Assembly: GCA_040756435.1 (NCBI GenBank)
Contig: JBFLZD010000030.1
Location: forward strand, 1 to 45,823
Direction: 5' to 3'
Length of the DNA: 45,823 nt
DNA from: Spirochaetota bacterium
GTDB taxonomy: Bacteria; Spirochaetota; UBA4802; UB4802
Shown: in pieces, positions 25,351-33,618 of the stretch
Layout: each line of letters opens with the position of its first letter
Numbering within the stretch: position 1 is the first letter of the stretch
Notes under the pieces: generated by a model
What the model was told of the DNA's origin: nothing
Databases searched by the model: none
The model's input: only the letters and a program-made list of their open reading frames with translations
Program-made: the position numbers and the translations under genes

Positions 25351-26163
25351 ATGCTTAACACTCTACTTTCATATAATCCTGTTTTACTGGCACTTGTTGC
25401 TACTCTTTTTACCTGGGCACTCACTGCTTTAGGCGCTGCAATGGTTTTTTTCTTTTCTTCAATAAACAAAAAAATACTTAACTCAATGTTAGGATTTGCA
25501 GCGGGTGTAATGATTGCTGCAAGTTTCTGGTCGTTACTCAATCCTGCAATAGAAATGGCAAGCTCAACAGGCAATACACCATGGATTCCCGCAGTATCAG
25601 GTTTTTTATGTGGTGCAGCATTTTTACTTATAATTGACAGAATATTACCCCATCTTCACATGGGTCTTGCAATGGACAAAGCTGAAGGTGTTAAAACCTC
25701 ATGGCAACGAAGTGTTCTTTTAGTACTTGCTATTACCATACACAATATTCCTGAAGGACTTGCAGTAGGTATTTCTTTTGGTGCACTGACCAGCACCGCT
25801 GATACTGGAGCATTAGCAGGTGCTATAGCATTAGCAATTGGTATTGGGCTGCAAAACTTCCCTGAGGGCGCTGCTGTTTCAATTCCACTGCGCCGTGAAG
25901 GTTTTTCGCGAATTAAGTCTTTCCAGTACGGTCAGTTTTCAGGTATTGTTGAACCTATTGCAGGTGTGATTGGTGCATATCTGGTTTCAGTTATTACACC
26001 ACTCCTACCGTATGCGCTGTCATTTGCTGCAGGTGCCATGATCTTTGTAGTGGTTGAAGAACTTATTCCTGAATCTCAAACCGGTAATGAAACCGACCTT
26101 TCCACTATTGGAGCTATCATTGGGTTTACCATCATGATGCTAATGGATGTTGCATTAGGGTAA
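25351..26163 (+). CDS. ZIP-family divalent metal transporter (ZupT/GufA type)
   Basis: This 270-residue inner-membrane protein has about eight helices and both metal-binding ZIP motifs: HNIPEGLAVG (residues 131-140) and LQNFPEGAAVS (167-177), which form the binuclear centre. The short His-containing loop LPHLHMG (99-105) is the usual variable metal-binding loop. Family members import zinc, iron or manganese. It is followed 12 bases later by an aldehyde dehydrogenase gene with its own AGGAGG, so the two are probably co-transcribed although no functional link is obvious. The exact metal is unknown. Confidence 0.92.
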   Translation: MLNTLLSYNPVLLALVATLFTWALTALGAAMVFFFSSINKKILNSMLGFAAGVMIAASFWSLLNPAIEMASSTGNTPWIPAVSGFLCGAAFLLIIDRILPHLHMGLAMDKAEGVKTSWQRSVLLVLAITIHNIPEGLAVGISFGALTSTADTGALAGAIALAIGIGLQNFPEGAAVSIPLRREGFSRIKSFQYGQFSGIVEPIAGVIGAYLVSVITPLLPYALSFAAGAMIFVVVEELIPESQTGNETDLSTIGAIIGFTIMMLMDVALG

Positions 26164-26175
26164 GGAGGATTAACC

Positions 26176-27558
26176 ATGACCACGGTTAATAAAATACTTA
26201 CATCACAAAGAAATTTCTTCAAAACCGGTGCCACAAAAGATATACAATTCAGATTACAACAACTTGCCACATTACGCAAAGCATTGAAAACTTATGGTAA
26301 TCGTATTATAGAAGCTTTAGATAAAGACTTTAAAAAACCTAAATATGAAACAATTGCCACTGAAATAGCAGTGACCATATATGAAATTGACCATGCAATG
26401 AAACACCTACCATCATGGGTAAAACCAAAACGTGTCAAAACTCCAATAGTGCACCTTTTTTCAAAAAGCTATATTTTCCCTGAACCGTATGGTGTTGCAC
26501 TTATTATTGGCGCCTGGAATTATCCCATAAATTTAGTATTGAATCCCCTCATTGGGGCTATTGCTGCTGGAAACTGTGCTGTGATAAAGCCTGCCTACAC
26601 GGCACAGGAAGGTTCAAAAGTTTTATATGATATGATTAATGAGTTTTTCCCTGAAGAATATATTGCTGTGGTTCAAAAATATTCGGGGGTATATGATGAA
26701 ATCCTGAATCAAAAATTTGACTATATCTTTTTTACGGGAAGTACTGATGTAGGAAAAACCATTATGCAGGCAGCAGCAAAGCAATTAACCCCTTTTACTT
26801 TAGAACTGGGAGGTAAAAGCCCTGCAATAGTATATGAAGATGCTGATATTGATGCATCAGCCCGCCGTATTATGTGGGGTAAGTTCATTAATGCTGGTCA
26901 AACCTGCATTGCGCCTGATTATGTACTTATTCATAAAAACAAAAAAGAAGAATTCATTAATGCATCTCAAAAATATATAACTGAATTTTATGGAAAAGAT
27001 CCGCATGAAAGTGATGACTTTGCACGTATAATAGATAACGCACAGTATGAACGCCTTGCACGAATGCTTGAAAACTGTACTATTGCTATTGGTGGTCAAA
27101 CGAACAAAGAAGAGCGATACATTGCACCAACGATTATCACCAATATTACACTTAACCATCCATCAATGCAGGAGGAAATATTTGGCCCCATATTACCGGT
27201 ACTTGAGTTTACCTCTCTTGAAGAAGTAATACACATTGTTACCTTTTTACCAAAACCATTAGCTGCGTATATCTTCACAAAAAACAAAAGAATCTGGAAA
27301 AAGCTCATTGATGAAATTTCTTTTGGTGGCGGTTGTATTAACGATACTATCTCACACTATGTTTCTCCGTATTTGCCATTTGGTGGAGTGGGCTATAGCG
27401 GCATTGGACAATACCATGGAAAAGCAAGTTTTGATACTTTTACCCATTATAAAGGCATTTTGAAAAAGCCGTTTTTCATTGATACATTTTTACGATACCC
27501 ACCTTACAATAAAGGAAAAGTATCTTTTGTAAAACGCTATTTCAGATTTAAATTGTAA
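26176..27558 (+). CDS. Aldehyde dehydrogenase, class 3 (fatty/aromatic aldehyde) type
   Basis: This 460-residue NAD(P)-dependent enzyme oxidises aldehydes to acids. IIGAWNYP (residues 110-117, catalytic Asn115), FTGSTDVGK (186-194), TLELGGKSP (208-216, Glu210) and NAGQTCIAPDY (239-249, nucleophile Cys244) are all present. The compact length, single N-terminal helix and PFGGVGYSGIGQYHGKASFD near the C-terminus indicate the ALDH3 subfamily. The C-terminal tail is basic and aromatic (KGKVSFVKRYFRFKL), possibly a weak membrane anchor as in fatty aldehyde dehydrogenases. AGGAGG precedes the ATG. A role in lipid-aldehyde detoxification is inference. Confidence 0.93.
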   Translation: MTTVNKILTSQRNFFKTGATKDIQFRLQQLATLRKALKTYGNRIIEALDKDFKKPKYETIATEIAVTIYEIDHAMKHLPSWVKPKRVKTPIVHLFSKSYIFPEPYGVALIIGAWNYPINLVLNPLIGAIAAGNCAVIKPAYTAQEGSKVLYDMINEFFPEEYIAVVQKYSGVYDEILNQKFDYIFFTGSTDVGKTIMQAAAKQLTPFTLELGGKSPAIVYEDADIDASARRIMWGKFINAGQTCIAPDYVLIHKNKKEEFINASQKYITEFYGKDPHESDDFARIIDNAQYERLARMLENCTIAIGGQTNKEERYIAPTIITNITLNHPSMQEEIFGPILPVLEFTSLEEVIHIVTFLPKPLAAYIFTKNKRIWKKLIDEISFGGGCINDTISHYVSPYLPFGGVGYSGIGQYHGKASFDTFTHYKGILKKPFFIDTFLRYPPYNKGKVSFVKRYFRFKL

Positions 27559-27634
27559 TTTTTATTTGACACTATTGGAAAATATATCTAAAATATAACT
27601 AGAAATAGATGATTGGTACAAAAGGATATTATAT

Positions 27635-27892
27635 ATGGGTTTAGCTTTAAAAACGTATGAGATATTTAAAGAAAATGAGGCTGCAACCAAACAGGATCTA
27701 AGGAAAACTGAATTGCGCTTAATTAAAGAAATTGAACAAAATCGATTCCATATGAAAGAAATTGAATTATCTCTTTTAAAAAAGATAGGAACTGTTCGTT
27801 CAAGTACAATTAAATGGATAATTGGTCTATGGTTTACTCAAACTATTGCAATAGCTGCATTTATCTATACTGTTATAGTACAAATTAAGTAA
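27635..27892 (+). CDS. Small coiled-coil membrane protein (DUF1640/CCDC90-like)
   Basis: This 85-residue protein has a coiled-coil N-terminal part (about residues 12-52, heptads of Leu/Ile with Glu, Lys, Arg) and one C-terminal membrane helix (about 59-81). The layout resembles small bacterial relatives of the CCDC90/DUF1640 group. It is followed five bases later by an unrecognised gene, so the two likely form a pair. The function is unknown. Confidence 0.6.
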   Translation: MGLALKTYEIFKENEAATKQDLRKTELRLIKEIEQNRFHMKEIELSLLKKIGTVRSSTIKWIIGLWFTQTIAIAAFIYTVIVQIK

Positions 27893-27897
27893 TTAAT

Positions 27898-28428
27898 ATG
27901 GCAGCAGAAAAGAAAAAAAATACTAAAAAAACCAAAAAAACAAAAGCACCACAAGCTAAAAAACCACAGGATGCCACAGCACAATACATTAAAGCCATAA
28001 ACCTTCTTTTAAAAAAATTGGATGAAGAAAGCCTGGACTTTTTATATGAACAGGCAAAGGTGCTATTACATAACTTAGAAGTTAAAAAATTGCAACAGGA
28101 ATTTAATGAACTTGATGTTAAAACTATTATCTCAAAACGTCAGGATTACAGCAAAGATAAGCTTGAGGTAGTTGAGGCTGATGACCTCCGTCATTTTATT
28201 TTTGTTATAAACGGTGCCCGTAATTTCTTTAGTCGTGATGAAATGCGAAAGATAGTCAAACTTTGCCACAGTGCACCAACGGTAAAAGATGGCATGCGTA
28301 TGTTATACCACTGGTTTGAAAAAAATAGAAAAGACGTAATAATTGATACAGTTATTGATGGGCCACATGACAAAGCACTTGAAACAATGTATAATCATAT
28401 TGTAAATAACTATACTGTTAGCGATTAA
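27898..28428 (+). CDS. Protein of unknown function with Lys-rich N-terminus
   Basis: This 176-residue protein begins with a low-complexity basic tail of about 30 residues (repeated KKxKKTK and AKKPQ) and continues as a mainly helical domain (35-170) containing FIFVINGARNFFSRDEMRKIVKLCH. A similar basic tail occurs in nucleic-acid-binding or ribosome-associated proteins, but I do not recognise the domain. It starts five bases after the coiled-coil membrane protein gene. No signal or membrane segment is seen. Confidence 0.55.
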   Translation: MAAEKKKNTKKTKKTKAPQAKKPQDATAQYIKAINLLLKKLDEESLDFLYEQAKVLLHNLEVKKLQQEFNELDVKTIISKRQDYSKDKLEVVEADDLRHFIFVINGARNFFSRDEMRKIVKLCHSAPTVKDGMRMLYHWFEKNRKDVIIDTVIDGPHDKALETMYNHIVNNYTVSD

Positions 28429-28625
28429 TAATATAAAACATCATTCATTTAGTGTTCATTTCCTTATTGGATCTATTGCCTATTAAATTACAATTAATAT
28501 TTTTCATGCCATAGATACTACTCTTGCAGCCACCATATATACATTAGCAATAGGAATATCTTCTTTCTAATCTTATTAAGAATGTTATTGCCGTGAAATG
28601 GGAAAAATTATTGTAATTATAGTAA

Positions 28626-29111
28626 TTATGGTTGTGTTCTTGCATATTTTAAGGGTAATCCCCAATAAAATCGGCATGCATGTACCCCCTCCTCCATATC
28701 AAATTCGAATAAATAGCTTTTATTTATTTCATATTTTAGATAGTTATCGGTATCATCATTTTCAGTTTTACAATTGAGATTTGACAAAAATTCAATAAAT
28801 TCATCTAAAACATTATTAACACAGAACTCAATAGCCTTAGCCACACTCATCTTCCAAAGCTTTTTAACATCAAGTAAATACTCATACTCTTTAAATTGCA
28901 AATACAAGTGTACCCGTTTCCAGGGATTATTCAAATTCCTTTTCCTGTATGCAATGCTTTTAAATGCTTTAGCTCGTACCTTATCTTTTTTTGCAGCATA
29001 GATAATAAGATGGACTACTAAAACATGGAAAGGTATTTCTAATTGTTCAGCATTTTTTAAAAGAATTTCATAATGTTCATGGGAAATACAGGTTGTTGTT
29101 TCAAAATCCAC
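28626..29111 (-). CDS. Protein of unknown function
   Basis: This 161-residue protein is not recognised. It begins with GTG preceded by an excellent AAGGAGG. Residues 8-75 look helical and carry a basic patch (KKDKVRAKAFKSIAYRKRN), followed by WKRVHLYLQFKEYEYL and an acidic C-terminal third (TENDDTDNYLKYEINK). The composition suggests a soluble cytoplasmic protein. It is transcribed divergently from the unrecognised gene at 29343 across a 231-base AT-rich gap; joint control is possible. Confidence 0.5.
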   Translation of the reverse strand: MDFETTTCISHEHYEILLKNAEQLEIPFHVLVVHLIIYAAKKDKVRAKAFKSIAYRKRNLNNPWKRVHLYLQFKEYEYLLDVKKLWKMSVAKAIEFCVNNVLDEFIEFLSNLNCKTENDDTDNYLKYEINKSYLFEFDMEEGVHACRFYWGLPLKYARTQP

Positions 29112-29342
29112 GGTACACCTCCTTCTATGTATTCTTTAGATTATCCCACCATGTAACATACATGAATTATTTTGCAACATTTTTCCAATAAACTAACATA
29201 AATAATAAAAAAAATTGTGGACAGTTTTTGATATTTCATCTATATCAAATATTCACGTGTAATGAAATAAGGGTGTTTCTGATGAATCTTTTATAAAAAA
29301 GAAGTGGAAAATCTACAGCAAAAATAGGCTTATTCATTAACA

Positions 29343-29846
29343 ATGGTTAGCGAAAATAATATTATACAGCTAAACAAAATAGAAATCACCGAACGGTATA
29401 TAGTAATTCCCCGGCTTATAAGAGGGAAAGTACAAAAGATAGTTAAACCATTAAAGAAAGTAAAAGGCAACTGTTACTTTACCTGCAATATGCCCCATGC
29501 ACTTATTAATTTTATTTACAGGAGTGTAAAAAAATTAGGGCTTACAAGTGTAAATCTAATTTTTTCTCGTGGAAATGTACGCATTAAAAATAGAATTGTC
29601 CATAATGCGGTGTTATCAACAATACTGGATTGGGATTTAGGAATCTCATTTATAATACCCCTTAAACTGCGGTACAACACATTTGTTACAATTGAAGTAG
29701 ATAATAATGATTACAGTGTACGCTTAATGGAGCTGGCAATTCTCATTGCATTGATGGCTCATGCACATCCATCTCAGTCTCGAAAAAAACATATAGAAAA
29801 TGCACATAAAGTACTGACCCTTGGCTGGAAAAGTATAACACAATAG
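29343..29846 (+). CDS. Protein of unknown function
   Basis: This 167-residue basic protein is not recognised. The first 60 residues are beta-rich and lysine-rich (IVIPRLIRGKVQKIVKPLKKVKG), the middle is strand-like with many Arg/Lys, and the end is helical (LMELAILIALMAHAHPSQS). High positive charge would fit nucleic-acid or membrane-surface binding, but this is composition only. There is no Shine-Dalgarno sequence before the ATG. Its stop codon is one base from the convergent gene ending at 29848. Confidence 0.5.
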   Translation: MVSENNIIQLNKIEITERYIVIPRLIRGKVQKIVKPLKKVKGNCYFTCNMPHALINFIYRSVKKLGLTSVNLIFSRGNVRIKNRIVHNAVLSTILDWDLGISFIIPLKLRYNTFVTIEVDNNDYSVRLMELAILIALMAHAHPSQSRKKHIENAHKVLTLGWKSITQ

Positions 29847-29847
29847 A

Positions 29848-31377
29848 TTACCGCTCAATTTTTTCCGGTAGGCGGTACATGTATTTCTTTCGAAAAATAA
29901 CCTCAGTTACAAATTTATCAACCCTGCGTGCAAACTGGAACAGTCGCCATATAAACGCATCACTTTTATAATATTTTGCTATCTCGTCAAGAGTCAATGG
30001 TTGTATTGATTCATCTATTGATGCAAAGAAATAATTTGCAGCTTTTATAAACGCAGGTATCAGGTCTTCACGCTTTTCCTTATACAGGTTTGCTATACAG
30101 TCAATAACTACCGAACGCAAATCATAATACCTATCCAACACTTCCTGTAAAAATAAAGCCCGTATAATCGCGCGTAAAAACCATGGTGTATTTTTCAAAA
30201 ACAGCTCTGCATTGAGCTGTTCAACACCATTAATACGATATAACGGTGTGCTGGTATCAATATATAGCAGAGTATCATTTTCACCAACATAATTCAGGGC
30301 ACCATCAACCGAAACCAACACCCAGTTTGATATTTGCCCATCAATACCCACTTTCAAGGAACTATCGCTCATATTAAAACTATACCATTTTTTTAGCTCA
30401 GATAGTATCTTAGTAAACAAGGCCACCGCATTGCGTTCATCTAAACGTTTTACCAGAGAATTGCCAACCATCTGCGGGTTAACTTTTTTCTGACCAGCAT
30501 ATACGGTATACCATCCATTGCTTTTAAAATAACGAAACTGCTGCTCTGGAACCTGAATGCCAATTTTTTTTGTAAGTATTTCTCTGTACTCATAATACAC
30601 TTTCTTCAGTGCTTCCACATCATCAAGTGTGTCGATAGGGGGCATCCGTTTCCACACCCAATCAGACTCTGCAATTTTCGTTTTGATAAATGATTGATTC
30701 AATGTTGATCCATGTATGGTTTGCATCACAGTGGATATTTCGCCATATCCTAATATTTTTAATGTAAGCTCTTCACGATACAATCGTGTAAAATCTTTTG
30801 TAAATTGCCGGTATAAACTCATATCCTGTATAAGATTATCACGAATACGGTCATATATTTCAATAATAGACCAAATATTTTGCACATCAAATTGTGATAG
30901 GACTAATTCCTGTAAATTTTTTGCCTTATCAAATTTTTTAAATGTTGGAAGGTATCGCTCTAAATACGGCAATTGTTCCTTAACAAGTTTCTCAATTGAA
31001 AGGTTTTCCTCACCATAAAAAAGGTTATACAGATTATGAAGCGCCCGTGTGTTTGCAATATGCCGCACCAAATACTGATAAAATCGTATCTTATCAACGG
31101 TAAGTATAGCTTTATTTCCACGCATAATCGTTATTATTTCATCATGTTGACCAAAAAGTCCTTTTATAATATCAATACTTTTGGCATGCTGCACGGCATC
31201 TTTTAATACAAATCCTTTAGATGTTTTATCCCAGATAGTATAAAAATGTTTGGAAAGGTTACTTAGTTCAGTATCAACCGATGCTAATTGCATAAACCGT
31301 ATTCGCTTCCGTTTTAGTTCATACACTGTGTTTAATAGTGCAAAATGTTCTATGATATCTTTATGATCATCTTCCAT
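29848..31377 (-). CDS. Putative kinase-fold (aminoglycoside/choline-kinase-like) protein
   Basis: This 509-residue protein has no family I recognise with certainty, but a kinase-like order of motifs is visible: a Gly-rich loop LGYGEISTV (209-217), WVWKRMPP with candidate Lys243, VGIDGQISNW with a D-x4-N pair (Asp346, Asn351) like the catalytic loop of APH-type kinases, and LLYIDTSTP with Asp374 in the place of the metal-binding Asp. The N-terminal 200 residues are helical and unassigned. I chose ATG 31377 with GAGGGG five bases before it over GTG 31389. It follows the aminotransferase gene after only eight bases, so they are likely co-expressed. Substrate unknown. Confidence 0.5.
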   Translation of the reverse strand: MEDDHKDIIEHFALLNTVYELKRKRIRFMQLASVDTELSNLSKHFYTIWDKTSKGFVLKDAVQHAKSIDIIKGLFGQHDEIITIMRGNKAILTVDKIRFYQYLVRHIANTRALHNLYNLFYGEENLSIEKLVKEQLPYLERYLPTFKKFDKAKNLQELVLSQFDVQNIWSIIEIYDRIRDNLIQDMSLYRQFTKDFTRLYREELTLKILGYGEISTVMQTIHGSTLNQSFIKTKIAESDWVWKRMPPIDTLDDVEALKKVYYEYREILTKKIGIQVPEQQFRYFKSNGWYTVYAGQKKVNPQMVGNSLVKRLDERNAVALFTKILSELKKWYSFNMSDSSLKVGIDGQISNWVLVSVDGALNYVGENDTLLYIDTSTPLYRINGVEQLNAELFLKNTPWFLRAIIRALFLQEVLDRYYDLRSVVIDCIANLYKEKREDLIPAFIKAANYFFASIDESIQPLTLDEIAKYYKSDAFIWRLFQFARRVDKFVTEVIFRKKYMYRLPEKIER

Positions 31378-31385
31378 AAGTCCCC

Positions 31386-32606
31386 TCACTGCGATAATGC
31401 TTGTAATGACTTCTGTATTGCAGCAACAACCAAATCTGCTTCCCGCTTTGTAATAATAAGTGGCGGTAAAAACTGAATTACTTTAGGATCATTGCCTGAA
31501 TATACCACATATACTCCATTATCAAATAAAAGCTTAACCATGAAAAGCGCTGTCATCTCATCATTAAATGCAAGCCCCATCATGAGTCCCAATCCTCGTA
31601 CCGTAAACGAAACTTTTGGATACTGCAACGAAAGCTTATTTAGTTTTTTTGTAAAATAATCTGCCATTTCATTCACGTTGTTTAACAATTTACTATCGCA
31701 CATATCCAGAACCGCCATGGCTGCAAAGCAGCCAATTTCACTGCCACCAAACGTTGAGATATGAATAAAAGGGTTTTCTTTGAAAAAGAATGCATACTCT
31801 TCTTTATACACTGTTGCAGTAATGGGATATATTCCACCACTCATGCCTTTGCCCAACACCACTATGTCAGGCACCACATCAAAATGCTCAAAGCCCCACA
31901 ACTTTCCCGTTCTACCAAAGCCAGTCTGCACCTCATCCATGATAAGCAGTGCACCTTGACTGTGGCAAAGCTTTTTCACCTCCTTAAAGTAATCTTTATG
32001 AGGCACCACAATGCCCAATGTTGCAGGAATTGTTTCAAGGATTACCGCAGCGGTATGTTCATCAATGGCTGCTTTCATTGCTTCAACATCATTAAATGGT
32101 ACCTGGATAAATCCGGGTGAAAGTGGTTCAAACGGCTTTTTAAACTTTTCATCCCCCGTTGCAAGCGCCAGGCCTGTATGCCCATGATAACCACCAATGG
32201 CTGAAATGATGTTTGGTCGGCCTGTAACAGCACGTGCTAACTTGATAGCAGTATCTATTACCTCACCACCGGAAACACCATACACAACCTGATTTAAGCC
32301 AGGTGGCATAGTGGCTGCCAATTTTTGCGCAAGCATTGCTTTGGGATGGCTAATGAGATGGTGGTTACCTATATCATAACGCTGCATTGCTTTTTTAACC
32401 GCATCCATTATTTTTTTATTCCTGTGCCCCACATTAAACACACCTCCGTTACAATGGCAGTTTATGTACCGCTTGCCTGTAATATCGTATAAAAACACAC
32501 CACGACGTTTATGTGGCACAAGCGCAATGTCATATTTTTTGTACATCTCCACTTTGCCGGGGGACACATACCGTGCATACAGCTCCATTATTTTTTCTTT
32601 GTTCAT
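31386..32606 (-). CDS. Class III PLP-dependent aminotransferase
   Basis: This 406-residue fold-type I aminotransferase belongs to the ornithine/acetylornithine/omega-amino-acid group. Visible motifs are NVGHRNKKI near the N-terminus, VSGGEVIDTAIKLAR (PLP phosphate region), GGYHGHTG, LIMDEVQTGFGRTGKLWGFEH with the PLP-contacting Asp, and VLGKGMSGG with the Schiff-base Lys. GGSEIGCFAA completes the active site. I chose ATG 32606 because GGAGG lies five bases upstream. The substrate is open: 4-aminobutyrate, putrescine, ornithine or a nucleotide-linked amine are all possible. The downstream partner is a kinase-like protein. Confidence 0.92.
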   Translation of the reverse strand: MNKEKIMELYARYVSPGKVEMYKKYDIALVPHKRRGVFLYDITGKRYINCHCNGGVFNVGHRNKKIMDAVKKAMQRYDIGNHHLISHPKAMLAQKLAATMPPGLNQVVYGVSGGEVIDTAIKLARAVTGRPNIISAIGGYHGHTGLALATGDEKFKKPFEPLSPGFIQVPFNDVEAMKAAIDEHTAAVILETIPATLGIVVPHKDYFKEVKKLCHSQGALLIMDEVQTGFGRTGKLWGFEHFDVVPDIVVLGKGMSGGIYPITATVYKEEYAFFFKENPFIHISTFGGSEIGCFAAMAVLDMCDSKLLNNVNEMADYFTKKLNKLSLQYPKVSFTVRGLGLMMGLAFNDEMTALFMVKLLFDNGVYVVYSGNDPKVIQFLPPLIITKREADLVVAAIQKSLQALSQ

Positions 32607-32702
32607 AGGCGCCTCCATTTTTATACTACAACACAATAGTCAATATGTCAAAATCATTTTTTTATTTTTGTGCGACAGTTCCGGCAGTTAGTCTATTGCC
32701 AG

Positions 32703-33545
32703 TTAATAACTCTGTTCCACGCCAAAAGCACCCCTGCCAGCCAGCGGAATAAACTCATACTCAGGATAAGCTTTCTTTAATGCAGTTGCTACCTGTTTTG
32801 CTGTAAACAGCGTTGATTTTACACCACGCCCAATATAATTGGAACCTGTATCAACTAAAAATTGCTTTTTACCATCAACTATTGAATTAAGTTTAATATG
32901 ACCACCATGGGTTGGATTAAACGCAAACTCTTCCTGCTCTAAATAGTGGTGAGTAACTTCATGTGGTTTAGTTCCAGCAGAATAAAACTTTGGTGTATGC
33001 GATGATATTCCTGCTACCGAAGCAAGATAGGTTATATGTTCGCCAACTCGTAATGAATCAAGCCAGAATTTAAATTTTTCATAGCATACTCTTTCAATAT
33101 TACGCCGCTCCTTGTACTTCCCAATTCTGAAATATTGCTGAATGGGAACAAATAGAGCTTTTAAATTATCTTTTTTCTTATAATCTAGAATCTGCTCGGG
33201 TACAAATGTTGTTGTAACAAATTGCTCTATATGTAATGACAATTCTGGATGCTTTTGATACAGCGGCCACTCATAAATAATCTTTAATGCTTTAGAAGCT
33301 AACGGGCTTGTAGCAAATGTTGATGTTGCTTTAAATAAAACATCCTCATTATGTGGATAAATAATTCCTTCAGCAGCAACAAGGCTATTGCTATTGTGAT
33401 CAATTACATTTTTTATAATAATCCCTCCGTCATATTGAAGAAAAACACCCTGTTGCTTCTTTTTAAGATTATTATTGATTCTTAAAAGTATTGTTCCCTG
33501 TTTAATATCATCAATACTATCTACTTTTTGCCAGTATGATTCCAT
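32703..33545 (-). CDS. Protein of unknown function with an HExxH motif
   Basis: This 280-residue protein is not recognised. The N-terminal 60 residues are beta-like, a helical centre spans 80-170, and residues 190-280 contain KPHEVTHHYLEQEEF (HEVTH at 195-199), then NPTHGGHIKLN, a DTGSNYIGRG segment and RGAFGVEQSY. HExxH is the zinc-protease signature but also arises by chance, and the surrounding sequence is not a known peptidase family. There is no signal peptide. It lies upstream of the aminotransferase on the same strand with a 96-base gap. The product is listed as unknown. Confidence 0.5.
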   Translation of the reverse strand: MESYWQKVDSIDDIKQGTILLRINNNLKKKQQGVFLQYDGGIIIKNVIDHNSNSLVAAEGIIYPHNEDVLFKATSTFATSPLASKALKIIYEWPLYQKHPELSLHIEQFVTTTFVPEQILDYKKKDNLKALFVPIQQYFRIGKYKERRNIERVCYEKFKFWLDSLRVGEHITYLASVAGISSHTPKFYSAGTKPHEVTHHYLEQEEFAFNPTHGGHIKLNSIVDGKKQFLVDTGSNYIGRGVKSTLFTAKQVATALKKAYPEYEFIPLAGRGAFGVEQSY

Positions 33546-33618
33546 AATTCACTCAACCCATTAACCACACAAAACATTTAGCAAAATTACAAATAGTTTA
33601 ATTACGCTAACTATAATA

